Source: Brooklawnia propionicigenes
GTDB lineage: Bacteria; Actinomycetota; Actinomycetes; Propionibacteriales; Propionibacteriaceae
Assembly: GCF_030297015.1 (NCBI RefSeq)
Contig: NZ_AP028056.1
Location: 1,622,939-1,686,938, forward strand
DNA: 64,000 nt
Reading direction: 5' to 3'
Of the stretch, positions 36,031-46,140 are shown one piece after another (the stretch's first letter is position 1; the number at the start of each line of letters is the position of its first letter). Both the position numbers and the translations under genes were made by a program. The notes under the pieces are model-generated. The model did not search any database, was not told where the DNA came from, and saw nothing but the letters and a program-made list of their open reading frames with translations.

Positions 36031-37203
36031 ATGGAAAGCCGAATACCCCAGCATTCTCGACCGTCCGAACGGTCACCTCTATTTTCTCGTGCCGCCGCCG
36101 GCCTTGCACTCGTGATGGTCGGTGTTGTCGCACTGTCACTACCGGTTCAGTCGGCCTACGCGACCGGCACAGCGGTCGACCTCGGCACAAGCGCCAGCTA
36201 CTCTGTTCTCGGCGGCCAGTCCGTTACCAACACGGGATCGTCAGTCCTAGCCGGCGATCTCGGAGTGAGCCCCGGCACCTCGATAACCGGATTCCCGCCG
36301 GGCACCGTCCTCGGTGACACTCATACGACCGACGCCCACGCATCCCAGGCGCAGTCGGATCTCGGCATCGCCTACAACAGCGCTGCAAGTCAGGCGTCAG
36401 ATGCCAGCATCTCCGATGACCTCGGCGGCAGCACTCTCCTCGCCGGCGTCTACACCGCCTCCAGCTCCATCGGAGTGACGGGGACCCTCACGCTCGATGC
36501 CGAAGGCGACCCGGACGCGGTCTTCATCTTCCAGATCGGTTCCACCCTGATCACAGCGCCGAACAGCACGATCTCTCTCCTCAACGGCGCGCAGAGCTGC
36601 AACGTCTTCTGGCAGGTCGCCAGTTCCGCCACGCTCGACACCAACACCCAATTCGTGGGCACGATCATGGCGTTGACGTCGATCACCGCGAACAATGGAA
36701 CCACCGTCGACGGACGAGCGCTCGCCCGCAATGGTTCAGTCACCCTCGACACGAATACCTTCACCAATAGTGTCTGCAAGGACACCCCGCCGACGGGTAC
36801 GCCGACCGACACGCCGACGGACACGCCGACCGATACCCCGACGGACACGCCGACCGATACCCCGACCGATACCCCGACGGACACGCCGACCGATACCCCG
36901 ACGACTCCGCCAGCCACGCATCCCGGCGGCCCCGGCACACACCCCGGAGGTCCCGGTACGCAGCCGGGCGGTCCCGGTACGCAGCCCGGCGGTCCCGGCA
37001 CTCACCCCGGCGACACCACACCACCACGCGGTGGCGGTGAGCAACCATCCGGCGGAGAGACCTCCGGACCGAGTATGACGGCGCTTCCGAATACCGGCGC
37101 GTCCGGTGGCAATCCACTGGCCGCTGCCTCGGGCGTAGCCGTCCTGGTCGGAATCGGCCTGATCGTTAGCGGCATCACGCGATCACGCCGAGTCAAGTCC
37201 TGA
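36031..37203 (+). CDS. DUF3494 (ice-binding-like) surface protein with LPNTG anchor
   Basis: A 390-residue cell-wall protein. The signal peptide (about 1-45) ends QSAYA. Residues about 47-245 form a DUF3494 domain, the beta-helix fold of ice-binding proteins also used in adhesins: LGTSASYSVLGGQSVTNTG, GDLGVSPGTSITGFPPGTV, and the closing DTNTFTNSVC. Next come about nine PTDT repeats and five GGPGTxP repeats, then LPNTGASGG, a hydrophobic helix and the basic tail RSRRVKS, a sortase signal. The ATG at 36031 has GGAGG 5 bases upstream. No sortase is in the window. An adhesive role is more likely than ice binding, but this is inference. Confidence 0.87.
   Translation: MESRIPQHSRPSERSPLFSRAAAGLALVMVGVVALSLPVQSAYATGTAVDLGTSASYSVLGGQSVTNTGSSVLAGDLGVSPGTSITGFPPGTVLGDTHTTDAHASQAQSDLGIAYNSAASQASDASISDDLGGSTLLAGVYTASSSIGVTGTLTLDAEGDPDAVFIFQIGSTLITAPNSTISLLNGAQSCNVFWQVASSATLDTNTQFVGTIMALTSITANNGTTVDGRALARNGSVTLDTNTFTNSVCKDTPPTGTPTDTPTDTPTDTPTDTPTDTPTDTPTDTPTDTPTTPPATHPGGPGTHPGGPGTQPGGPGTQPGGPGTHPGDTTPPRGGGEQPSGGETSGPSMTALPNTGASGGNPLAAASGVAVLVGIGLIVSGITRSRRVKS
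36799..36906 (+). repeat. PTDT-encoding tandem repeat
   Basis: About nine 12-base units of the ACGCCGACCGAC/ACCCCGACCGAT type, arranged partly as 24-base double units, encode the Pro-Thr-Asp-Thr linker of the surface protein. Copy number could vary by slippage. Confidence 0.8.
36921..37015 (+). repeat. GGPGTxP-encoding 18-base repeat
   Basis: Five imperfect 18-base units (GGCGGTCCCGGTACGCAGCC and variants) encode HPGGPGTHPGGPGTQPGG-type sequence, the second half of the wall-spanning linker. Confidence 0.8.
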
Positions 37204-37211
37204 TCTGATCC

Positions 37212-37249
37212 GGGGGCGGTGACCACAGCCATGCTGGGTCACCGCCCCC
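37212..37249 (+). terminator. terminator of the surface-protein gene
   Basis: GGGGGCGGTGACC (37212-37224) pairs perfectly with GGTCACCGCCCCC (37237-37249) around a 12-base loop, 9 bases after the stop. Confidence 0.8.
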
Positions 37250-37338
37250 AGCAGCGCGCCGTCGTGGTTGTTGCCCTCGCGAGCAGCCCCAGTGGCGCAG
37301 CGATAAGACAGTCGTTCGCGCCTAACGCAAAGACGTGG

Positions 37339-37854
37339 TCAGCCGGCGTTCCCATCAGCCGGCGCTTCGGTCGCACCAGGGATACAGATGACACCGCCGG
37401 GCACATCGATCGAGGTGGGGGCGTCATCGTTGAATCCGGAGTAGCTGTCACCCAACAGCACATCGACGGTACCGTCGGTGCGGTCGTCGCCGCGGGTCTG
37501 CGGGTCCACGAAGAAACCTGCCACCAACTGGACCTCTGGCGAATCCGTTGCGGCGCCGACGATGGTGGTCGCGCCTACCTGCTCACTGGTGTTGGCCGCC
37601 GATTTCGTGTGGAAGCCGTGGTAGGCCAGCTGCTCGGTGACCTGCCCGGCCAGACCGGAGGCACTGCCTCCATTGAACACCTGGACGGTCACCTGGGTGG
37701 TGATGAGGACAGACGCCGACTGGGTAACGCAGGGGGTGGAATCGCTGAACGGACGGGTCAGCTGCTCCCAGCCCCACCACAGTCCGTAACCCAGCAGCGC
37801 AAGCAGCACCAGCAGGGTGATGGGGGTAGCCCACCGGCGCACCGCACTCCTCAC
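37339..37854 (-). CDS. LytR_C-domain membrane-anchored protein
   Basis: A 171-residue protein with one N-terminal membrane helix (ITLLVLLALLGYGLWWGW, about 12-29) and an extracellular LytR C-terminal domain (TVQVFNGGSASGLAGQVTEQL at about 56, then FHTKSAANTSEQVGATTIVG). This domain is found alone or behind LCP domains; its role in cell-wall polymer attachment is not defined. The closely spaced gene at 37898 is upstream on the same strand. Confidence 0.85.
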   Translation of the reverse strand: MRSAVRRWATPITLLVLLALLGYGLWWGWEQLTRPFSDSTPCVTQSASVLITTQVTVQVFNGGSASGLAGQVTEQLAYHGFHTKSAANTSEQVGATTIVGAATDSPEVQLVAGFFVDPQTRGDDRTDGTVDVLLGDSYSGFNDDAPTSIDVPGGVICIPGATEAPADGNAG

Positions 37855-37897
37855 TTCTGCTCCTGAACGCTAGGGCCCGCAGGCCGGGTGGATGGCG

Positions 37898-38212
37898 TCA
37901 GCCTACTGCACTCGAGGATTGGTCAAGATCCAGCACACGAGCATGCACCGTCTGTCGCTGCTGCAGCGCAGAACGCAACGCGCGATGCAGGCCGTCCTCG
38001 AGATAAAGTTCGCCGTTCCACAAGACGACGTGCGCGAACAGGTCGCCGTAGAAGGTGGAATCCTCCTCCAGCAGCGCGTCCAGGTCGAGGGTGCGCTTGG
38101 TGGTCACCAACTGATCGAGGCGCACCTGCTGTGGTGCGACTGAGGCCCATTCACGCTGTGTGTAGCCGTGATCGGGGTAGGGCCTGTCTTCGCCGACTCG
38201 TTTGAAGATCAC
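37898..38212 (-). CDS. small conserved actinobacterial protein, VapB-antitoxin-labelled family
   Basis: A 104-residue protein beginning MIFKRVGEDRPYPDHGYTQREWA with QVRLDQLVTTKRTLDLDALL and DGLHRALRSALQQRQTVHARVLDLD. The pattern (DSTFYGDLFAHVV...YLEDGLHRAL) is strongly conserved in actinobacteria. From memory, automatic pipelines often call relatives type II toxin-antitoxin VapB; the C-terminal half looks more like a ParB/Srx-type fold. There is no adjacent PIN-domain toxin, so an antitoxin role is doubtful. It is 43 bases upstream of the LytR_C gene on the same strand. Confidence 0.75.
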   Translation of the reverse strand: MIFKRVGEDRPYPDHGYTQREWASVAPQQVRLDQLVTTKRTLDLDALLEEDSTFYGDLFAHVVLWNGELYLEDGLHRALRSALQQRQTVHARVLDLDQSSSAVG

Positions 38213-38341
38213 CCGGCCATCCTAACCAGCCGATGACTGGGCACCTGGGTCATTGCGGAAGACCTTTCGGCGAGTCTTAGGGATGCATCCGTCCGGCGCC
38301 GGTCTGTCTGCCGGCGGTTGCCCCGTGGCATGCTTGGTGCC

Positions 38342-39970
38342 ATGTCAGCTGATCGGCCGGTTGAGGCGGCCCGTGAAGAAGCGATCGACGCGATCCGCTC
38401 GGGCTACACCTTTACCGAACCTGCCATTGATGTCGGTGTGCTGAGTGTGGACGACGAGCCGGTTCCCGATGCGCGCATCCGCATTCCATTGGCCATGCTG
38501 AACCGGCACGGGCTGATCAGCGGGGCGACCGGCACCGGCAAGACCATCACCTTGCAGGTGCTGGCCGAACAGATCGCTCGCGCCGGGGTGCCGGTCTTCG
38601 CAGCCGACATCAAGGGCGACCTTTCGGGCATGGCCACCGCTGCCGAGCCCACCGAGAAACTGCTCGCACGTACCGCGAAGAACGGTCAGGACTGGCGGCC
38701 CGCGGCGTCGGCCGTCGAGTTCTACGCACTGGGCGGCCAGGGCAAGGGCACACCGCTGCGGGCCACCATTTCGAGTTTCGGGCCGATCCTGCTCAGCAAG
38801 GTGCTGGAACTGAACGAGACCCAGGAGTCCAGCCTCGGGCTGGTCTTCCACTTCGCCGATCAGGCCGGTCTGCCCCTGCTGGACCTGCAGGATCTGGTGG
38901 CCGTGCTGAAGTATCTCGACTCCGACGAGGGCAAACCGGTGCTTAAGCAGATCGGTGGACTGAGCAGCCAGACCGTCGGAGTGATCCTGCGATCGATCGT
39001 CAATCTCGAGCAACAGGGCGCCGGCGTCTTCTTCGGCGAGCCCGAGTTCGACACCAACGATCTGCTGCGCACCACCGCCGATGGACGCGGTGTGGTCAGC
39101 ATGCTGGAACTGCCCAATGTGCAGGATCGTCCGGCGCTGTTCTCGACCTTTTTGATGTGGCTGCTCGCCGATCTGTATCACGATCTGCCCGAGGTGGGCG
39201 ACGCCGATCGTCCGAAGCTGGTCTTCTTCTTCGACGAGGCGCACCTGCTGTTCAGCGGAGCATCCAAGGCTTTCGTCCAGCAGATCACCCAGACGGTCCG
39301 GCTCATCCGCTCTAAGGGCGTCGGGGTTTTCTTCGTCACGCAAACGCCCAAGGATGTGCCCGGCGATGTGCTGGCCCAACTCGGCAGCAGGATTGCCCAC
39401 CAGCTGCGCGCGCACACCCCCGACGACGCCAAAGCGCTGAAGGCTACGGTCAATACCTTCCCGAGATCGAGCTACGATCTCGCCGAGCTGCTGACGCAGC
39501 TGGGCATCGGGCAGGCCGTCGTGACGGTGATGGACCCGGATGGGGTTCCGACCCCGGTGGCCTGGACGCGGGTCTTCGCACCCGAGTCGAAGATGGGGCC
39601 GACCGACGCCGCGCAGCAGGATCGGATGATCGCGGCGAGCCCGATGATGGCCCGCTACGGCCGGCAGATCAACCGGGATTCTGCCTACGAGATGCTGGCC
39701 CGCAAGCTGGCCCAAGGCGCTGAGAACGCTCAATCGACAACGTCCGCGCACAACGCCGACCGGACGAACGGGATGCCGTTGGTGAGCGCCGGCGTCCAGC
39801 CCAAGCAGTCCCAGCCGAAGCAGTCCCAGGCCAAGGCCCCGTCGAAGTCGTCGAAGGCTCAGAAGTCGGTCATCGAGCAGGTCGCCGACTCGAGCGCATT
39901 CAAACAGTTCGCCCGCTCGGCCGGACGCGAAGTCGTCCGCTCGATCTTCGGCACCGCGCGGCGGCGATGA
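38342..39970 (+). CDS. HerA-like ATPase (DUF853)
   Basis: A 542-residue P-loop ATPase of the HerA/DUF853 group, formerly called a putative helicase or NTPase. Walker A is SGATGTGKTITLQ (about residues 59-71), Walker B KLVFFFDEAHLLF (about 292-304), and a sensor-type segment FFVTQTPKDVPGDVLAQLG follows. The C-terminal 80 residues are Lys/Ser/Gln-rich with QPKQSQ repeats. HerA proteins form hexameric DNA motors, but no NurA nuclease, SIR2 or defence partner is beside it; relatives are usually standalone. The following membrane-protein gene overlaps its last codons. Confidence 0.87.
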   Translation: MSADRPVEAAREEAIDAIRSGYTFTEPAIDVGVLSVDDEPVPDARIRIPLAMLNRHGLISGATGTGKTITLQVLAEQIARAGVPVFAADIKGDLSGMATAAEPTEKLLARTAKNGQDWRPAASAVEFYALGGQGKGTPLRATISSFGPILLSKVLELNETQESSLGLVFHFADQAGLPLLDLQDLVAVLKYLDSDEGKPVLKQIGGLSSQTVGVILRSIVNLEQQGAGVFFGEPEFDTNDLLRTTADGRGVVSMLELPNVQDRPALFSTFLMWLLADLYHDLPEVGDADRPKLVFFFDEAHLLFSGASKAFVQQITQTVRLIRSKGVGVFFVTQTPKDVPGDVLAQLGSRIAHQLRAHTPDDAKALKATVNTFPRSSYDLAELLTQLGIGQAVVTVMDPDGVPTPVAWTRVFAPESKMGPTDAAQQDRMIAASPMMARYGRQINRDSAYEMLARKLAQGAENAQSTTSAHNADRTNGMPLVSAGVQPKQSQPKQSQAKAPSKSSKAQKSVIEQVADSSAFKQFARSAGREVVRSIFGTARRR

Positions 39971-40428
39971 TGGACGAGCGTGACTGGCGCGACAGGGCGC
40001 CGATCCGGGCATTGCAGTCCGGAGCCGTGCTGGGCGTGATCGGGATGATCGCCGGGCAGATCGCTCAGGACTCGTCAACCGGCCAGGTCATCTTCATGTC
40101 GTTCTTCTCCCTGTTCTTCGGAGCCATGATGTGGTTGCTGGCGCTCGGCGGCCAGCGGCGGTTGCGCGCCACCGGCACCGACAGGCTGCCCGAACGTGAA
40201 CCTCGCAGGCTGATGGTGATCGGGTTGATGCTGATCGCCATCCTCATGTGGTTGATGGCCGGCTATGGGGCGTTCATCGCGGTGCTGTGGGGTCAGCCGG
40301 CGGACGGCTGGCATGCGGTCGCCTATGCCGGCGTGGCGCTGTGCGCCAGTGGGGCGACCATGATGATGCGGCAATCCCGTCAGGAATGGCTCGCCCACTA
40401 CCGGCGAGACTGGCCGTCGAAACGCTGA
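39967..40428 (+). CDS. membrane protein of unknown function
   Basis: A 153-residue protein with four hydrophobic helices (about 17-32, 38-62, 82-108 and 115-130), a Met-rich third helix and a basic C-terminus. Its ATG overlaps the end of the HerA-like gene (ATGATG across the TGA), so it is translationally coupled to it. No family recognised. Confidence 0.68.
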   Translation: MMDERDWRDRAPIRALQSGAVLGVIGMIAGQIAQDSSTGQVIFMSFFSLFFGAMMWLLALGGQRRLRATGTDRLPEREPRRLMVIGLMLIAILMWLMAGYGAFIAVLWGQPADGWHAVAYAGVALCASGATMMMRQSRQEWLAHYRRDWPSKR

Positions 40429-40464
40429 CGGCGGCGCGGGGTGCGCCGCTCGGCCTGAACGCGA

Positions 40465-40503
40465 GCAGCTCCCGGAGACATCGAGGTGACATCCGGGAGC
40501 TGC
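40465..40503. terminator. terminator between convergent genes
   Basis: GCAGCTCCCGGA (40465-40476) pairs perfectly with TCCGGGAGCTGC (40492-40503) around a 15-base loop, between the membrane-protein gene and gdhA. Confidence 0.7.
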
Positions 40504-40518
40504 TGGGCCGCTCGGCTC

Positions 40519-40552
40519 GGGACCGATCAGGGACCGATCAGATTGGGGCCGA

Positions 40553-40555
<3 letters not shown>
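40519..40555. repeat. 11-bp tandem repeat reaching the gdhA stop codon
   Basis: GGGACCGATCA occurs at 40519-40529 and 40530-40540; a third, changed copy (GGGGCCGATCA, 40545-40555) contains the reverse complement of the gdhA stop codon. Confidence 0.75.
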
Positions 40556-41980
<1,425 letters not shown>

Positions 41981-43483
41981 TTACGGCGAAACCTCGCCGC
42001 CGCCGTCATCGGTATCAGTTGAGGTCGGCCGTGGCTGACTTGTTGTGGCCGTGGTCGGTGGAGCGGTGGTGGTCGGAGGCTGTGTCGTCGTCGTGGTGGG
42101 CGGCGCCGTCGTGGTGGGCGGAGCCGTGGTGGTCGGCGGAGCAGTCGTGGTCGGGGGGAAGGTGGTGGTGGGCGGAGCGATCGTGGTGGGGGGCGCCACG
42201 GTGGTGGTCGGCCTGGCCGAGGTGGTGGTCGGGCTCGTCGTTGCGGTCGCGGTCAGCGTGACCGTCGGGATGGTCACCGGATTCCTGCTGGCCGCGGTCC
42301 ACGAATAGACCAGGGCAGCGGCCAACGCGACGATCAACAGCCCGACCAGCCAGCGTCCCCAATGCCGGGTGGCACGGTTTCCCTCCTGATCGGAAGACGG
42401 CTCCTGATCGGTGCCGACCGGTGCGACAGCGCCTGTCTGACCCCCCGGATCGGTCGACGCGGTCTGGGCGTAGGTCGGTCCGGTCTGGGTCGGCGAGAGC
42501 ACCCGCGTGTCGGCGGTCGGCGGACCCGGCTCACCGGACAGCAGCTGAGTCTCTGCGGTAGCACCCATCAGCGCGGTGGCGGCTGCATCGAGGGGGACGG
42601 TCGGCGACATCTTCGGATTGGCCGCGATCGCGCGCAACTCATGGGCGACCTCACGGGCAGTGGGACGAGCCGCAGCATCTTTGGCGAGCATCCGCGTGAT
42701 CAGGGTGTCGAGCGCGGGCGGAATATCGGGACTCAGCTCACCCAACGGAACGGGGGTGTCGAACGCCTGCGCATGGGCGACCGCGATCGAGCTGTCGGCC
42801 AGGAAGGGCGGGCGTCCGAGAATCAGATGGTAGGCCACGCAGGCCAGCGAGTAGACGTCGGATGCCGGCCCCACCTCCATGCCCCGGGCCTGCTCGGGTG
42901 ACATGTAGGCGGCAGTTCCGATCGCGGTGGCCGGGCGGGTCAGCTGCTTTCCTGCTTCGTCCACCAGGCGGGCGATACCGAAGTCGACCAGCACCGGGCG
43001 TCCGAGTTCGGGGTGGGCCATCAGGTCGGGCAGCGTGCCATCGGCCTCGGCCGGCGCGTCCAGCACGATGTTCGCAGGTTTGACGTCGCGATGGGTGATG
43101 CCGGCATCGTGGGCGGCCTGCAGGCCGTCGGAGACATCGGCCAGCATGGGCATGGCCACCTCATGGCTGAGCGGCCCACGTTCCTTGATCAGTTTGCTGG
43201 TGTTGGGCCCGCTGAGCAGCTCCATCACGAGCCAGCCCCGGCGGTCGTCAGCTCCGGTATCCCAGACCTTGACGATGGCGTCATCGCTCAGCCCTGCGAT
43301 GGCGATGCCCTCCCGGCGGAATCGCTCGGCCATCGCCGGATCGGTCGAGCCGGCCAGATCGACGATCTTGATCGCCACTGCGCGCTCGAGCAGGGTGTCG
43401 AAGCCCCGCCACACCCGTCCGGTTGCCCCCTCGCCGATCTGGGCCACGAGTTGGTAGCGGCCAGCCAGCAATTCAGATTCCAT
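41981..43483 (-). CDS. transmembrane Ser/Thr protein kinase, Thr/Pro-rich extracellular tail
   Basis: A 500-residue Hanks-type kinase. Kinase domain residues about 8-270: Gly loop IGEGATGRVW, Lys in VAIKIVD, catalytic HRDVKPANIVLD, metal-binding VDFGIARLV and MSPEQARG. A disordered linker is followed by one membrane helix (WLVGLLIVALAAALVYSW, about 385-402) and a C-terminal segment made of TTTAPPTT-type repeats encoded by GTGGTGGTCGGCGG-like repeats at about 42040-42230. It has no PASTA or other sensor domain. The tail could span the wall and be glycosylated; its ligand is unknown. It lies upstream of gdhA but is not obviously linked to it. Confidence 0.9.
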   Translation of the reverse strand: MESELLAGRYQLVAQIGEGATGRVWRGFDTLLERAVAIKIVDLAGSTDPAMAERFRREGIAIAGLSDDAIVKVWDTGADDRRGWLVMELLSGPNTSKLIKERGPLSHEVAMPMLADVSDGLQAAHDAGITHRDVKPANIVLDAPAEADGTLPDLMAHPELGRPVLVDFGIARLVDEAGKQLTRPATAIGTAAYMSPEQARGMEVGPASDVYSLACVAYHLILGRPPFLADSSIAVAHAQAFDTPVPLGELSPDIPPALDTLITRMLAKDAAARPTAREVAHELRAIAANPKMSPTVPLDAAATALMGATAETQLLSGEPGPPTADTRVLSPTQTGPTYAQTASTDPGGQTGAVAPVGTDQEPSSDQEGNRATRHWGRWLVGLLIVALAAALVYSWTAASRNPVTIPTVTLTATATTSPTTTSARPTTTVAPPTTIAPPTTTFPPTTTAPPTTTAPPTTTAPPTTTTTQPPTTTAPPTTATTSQPRPTSTDTDDGGGEVSP

Positions 43484-43525
43484 GCCTACTATCCTGCCCC
43501 ACCTGGTTGTGTCCGCCGACCGGAA

Positions 43526-44125
43526 TCACCCGAGCGTGAGCTCGGCGTCGTCCGGCTTGCGGAATCCCGGCACCGAACCGAGCAACTCGGTGTTGATGCC
43601 GTGACCGCGTCCAAAATCGGTGATGCTGGTGGGCAGATCGGGAGCCGACTGCACGGTGACGACGAACCAGCCCGGATGATCGACCGATTCACGCACATCG
43701 AGCAGGTGAATCCCCTTGCGGTAAAGGAAACTGCCCTTGCGTTCCAGCATCGCGGTGTTGCGGGTGATCCGGGTGATCCCCAGGCCGTGCCGCAGGATCA
43801 CTCCGCCCATCGAATTCCAGATCTCCCGGCTCTGGGCGCCCGAATAGACCTGTCCCCACGACCATGGGCCGGTGCTGACCAGATCCTCGGGGCGCTTGCG
43901 ATCCATTCGCCAGACCATGAAGACGATCACCGCCACCACAGCGAGGATGCCGATCAGTACCACCCAGCCCGAGCGGACGCTGAACAAGAACCCGGCATAG
44001 ACCAGTCCGACACAGGCTGCCAGCAGCAGAATCGCGGTGATGATCCGGTAGATACGGCTGAACTTGCGTTGTCGATGGCGCTCATCGGCCAAGATGTCGG
44101 TATCGACCAGGATCTCTTTCTCCAC
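43526..44125 (-). CDS. membrane protein of unknown function
   Basis: A 199-residue protein with two close hydrophobic helices (about 26-46 and 52-71) and a C-terminal soluble domain of about 120 residues (WGQVYSGAQSREIWNSMGG, MLERKGSFLYRKGIHLLDV). I do not recognise a family. It is between the kinase and the ABC exporter, all on the minus strand. Confidence 0.68.
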   Translation of the reverse strand: MEKEILVDTDILADERHRQRKFSRIYRIITAILLLAACVGLVYAGFLFSVRSGWVVLIGILAVVAVIVFMVWRMDRKRPEDLVSTGPWSWGQVYSGAQSREIWNSMGGVILRHGLGITRITRNTAMLERKGSFLYRKGIHLLDVRESVDHPGWFVVTVQSAPDLPTSITDFGRGHGINTELLGSVPGFRKPDDAELTLG

Positions 44126-44169
44126 GATAGGCCAGATTACAAGGACACCCCTAGAGCGCGGGGGTGGGC

Positions 44170-46140
44170 TCAGGCCTCATTGATGGCTGCCGCGAACTGT
44201 GACTGGTAGAGGTCGTAGTAAGCGCCCTTGGCCGCGATCAGCTCATCGTGATTGCCCTGTTCGACGATCGCGCCGTGATCCATCACGAGGATCAGATCGG
44301 CGTCGCGGATCGTCGACAGCCGGTGCGCGATGACGAAGCTCGTGCGTCCCGAACGCAACCGGGCCATCGCCTGCTGGACGAGCAGTTCGGTGCGGGTGTC
44401 GACCGAGGAGGTCGCCTCGTCCAGGATCAGCACCTCGGGCTGCTTGATGAATGCCCGGGCGATGGTGATCAGCTGCTTCTCGCCGGCGGAGACGTTGGTT
44501 CCCTCGTCGTTGATCACCGTCTGGTAGCCCGCCGGCAGCCGGTGCACGAACTGGTCGACGTGGGCGGCCTCGGCGGCGGCGGTGATCTCCTCCTCGGAAG
44601 CGTCCGGCTTGCCGTAGGCGATGTTCTGGCGGATGGTGCCGCCGAACAGCCAGGTGTCCTGCAGGACCATGCCGAGCGGCTCGCGCAGTGCCGAGCGGGA
44701 GATCGACGTGATGTCGGTGTCGTCGATACTGATCTGTCCGCCGTCGATCTCGTAGAACCGCTCCAGCAGGTTCACGAGAGTCGTCTTGCCGGCACCGGTC
44801 GGTCCGACGATCGCGACCGTCTGGCCGGGCAGCGCCTCCATGTTCAGGCCCTGGATCAGCGGGTGGTCCGGTGAGTACGAGAAGTCGACATCGCGGAAGG
44901 CCACATGGCCGCTGATGCCGGCCGGCAGCGAACCGGACTGCTCCGGGCTCATCTCGTCGGCGTCCAGCACCTCGAAGATGCGCTCGGCCGAGGCGACACC
45001 GGACTGCAGCAGATTCGCCATCGAAGCGATCTGGGTGATCGGCTGGGTGAACATCCGGGAGTACTGGATGAACGCCTGGACGCTGCCCAGCGGCATCTGC
45101 CCGCTGGCCACCCGTAGGCCACCGACAACGGCGATCGCGACGTAGTTGAGGTTCCCGATGAAGAAGTTGACCGGCATGATGATGCCCGAGATGAACTGGG
45201 CGCGGAACGCCGAATTGAACAGCCGGTCGTTGGTCTGACCGAAGGTGGCCTCGACCTCACGCTGGCGTCCGAAGACCTTCACCAGCGAGTGACCGGTGTA
45301 GGCCTCCTCGACCTGGCCATTCAGTTCGCCGGTGGCGTCCCACATGGCCACGAACTGCCGCTGAGCCTTCTTGCCAATGAACATGGAGACCACAGCCGCC
45401 AACGGCACGATCAGCACGGTGATGCCGGTCAGCAGCGCGCTGACCGAGAGCATCATGACCGTCACGCCGAGCACGGTGAGCACCGAGTTGAGCAGCTGCC
45501 CCAGCGTCTGCTGCAGCGTCTGCTGCACATTGTCCATGTCGTTGGTCATCCGGCTGAGCAATTCGCCGCGGGGCTGCGAGTCGAAATAGCTGAGCGGCAG
45601 GCGGTCCATCTTCGCCCGCATCTCGTCGCGCATCCGGAAGGCGGTGCGCTGGACGGCCCGGTTCAACAGGTAGTTCTGCAAGAAGCCGAGGGCCGCGGCC
45701 ACCAGGTAGAGGCCGAGCGCCAGCATCAGCCAGTGCCCAAGCGTGCTGAAATCGATGCCCTGGCCGGGGACGACCGTCATGCCCGACAGCAGGTCGGCCA
45801 ACTGGTCCTGACCGCTGGCGCGCAGCATGTCGATGACCTGCTGCTGGGTCATGCCGGCGGGCAGATTCTTGCCGATGATCCCGGTGAAGATCACATCTGT
45901 GGCCTTGCCCAAGATCTTCGGGCCCACGACGGTTCCTGCCACCGAGGCGATACCCATGAGCACGACGACCGCGAACCGCGAGCGCTCGGGTTTCATGAAT
46001 CCCAGCAGCCGCATCAGCGAGGGCCCGAAGTTGACGGCCTTCTCCGCGACAGCCACTCCAGCGCCCGGACCGTGGCCCAGGCGGGGTGCGTTCTTGGGGC
46101 GCGCGTTTGCCTTGACCGGCGTCCGTCGATTGGTGTTCAC
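44170..46140 (-). CDS. ABC exporter subunit, canonical ATPase site (TM288/LmrD type)
   Basis: A 656-residue fused membrane/ATPase half-transporter. The first 45 residues are basic and Pro-rich; six helices span about 55-340; the ATPase has Walker A IVGPTGAGKTTLVN, signature NVSAGEKQLITIARA and Walker B VLILDEATSSVD with the catalytic Glu. GTG at 46140 overlaps the stop of the partner gene (GTGA), so both are coupled. The family includes heterodimeric multidrug exporters. The additional loop between helices 1 and 2 (QQQVIDMLRASGQDQLADLL) is longer than in the partner. Confidence 0.9.
   Translation of the reverse strand: MNTNRRTPVKANARPKNAPRLGHGPGAGVAVAEKAVNFGPSLMRLLGFMKPERSRFAVVVLMGIASVAGTVVGPKILGKATDVIFTGIIGKNLPAGMTQQQVIDMLRASGQDQLADLLSGMTVVPGQGIDFSTLGHWLMLALGLYLVAAALGFLQNYLLNRAVQRTAFRMRDEMRAKMDRLPLSYFDSQPRGELLSRMTNDMDNVQQTLQQTLGQLLNSVLTVLGVTVMMLSVSALLTGITVLIVPLAAVVSMFIGKKAQRQFVAMWDATGELNGQVEEAYTGHSLVKVFGRQREVEATFGQTNDRLFNSAFRAQFISGIIMPVNFFIGNLNYVAIAVVGGLRVASGQMPLGSVQAFIQYSRMFTQPITQIASMANLLQSGVASAERIFEVLDADEMSPEQSGSLPAGISGHVAFRDVDFSYSPDHPLIQGLNMEALPGQTVAIVGPTGAGKTTLVNLLERFYEIDGGQISIDDTDITSISRSALREPLGMVLQDTWLFGGTIRQNIAYGKPDASEEEITAAAEAAHVDQFVHRLPAGYQTVINDEGTNVSAGEKQLITIARAFIKQPEVLILDEATSSVDTRTELLVQQAMARLRSGRTSFVIAHRLSTIRDADLILVMDHGAIVEQGNHDELIAAKGAYYDLYQSQFAAAINEA

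Noticed and set aside
36799-37015. Possible CRISPR-like repeats
   Set aside because: Repeats are 12-18 bases without spacers and encode a Pro/Thr/Gly linker in frame.
38342-39970. HerA as part of a defence island
   Set aside because: No nuclease, SIR2, methylase or toxin gene is near; its neighbours are housekeeping genes.
38345-40078. 577-residue minus-strand ORF
   Set aside because: Complete antisense shadow of the HerA-like gene.
42040-42240. Short regular repeats resembling a CRISPR or minisatellite
   Set aside because: They encode the TTTAPP tail of the kinase in frame and have no unique spacers.
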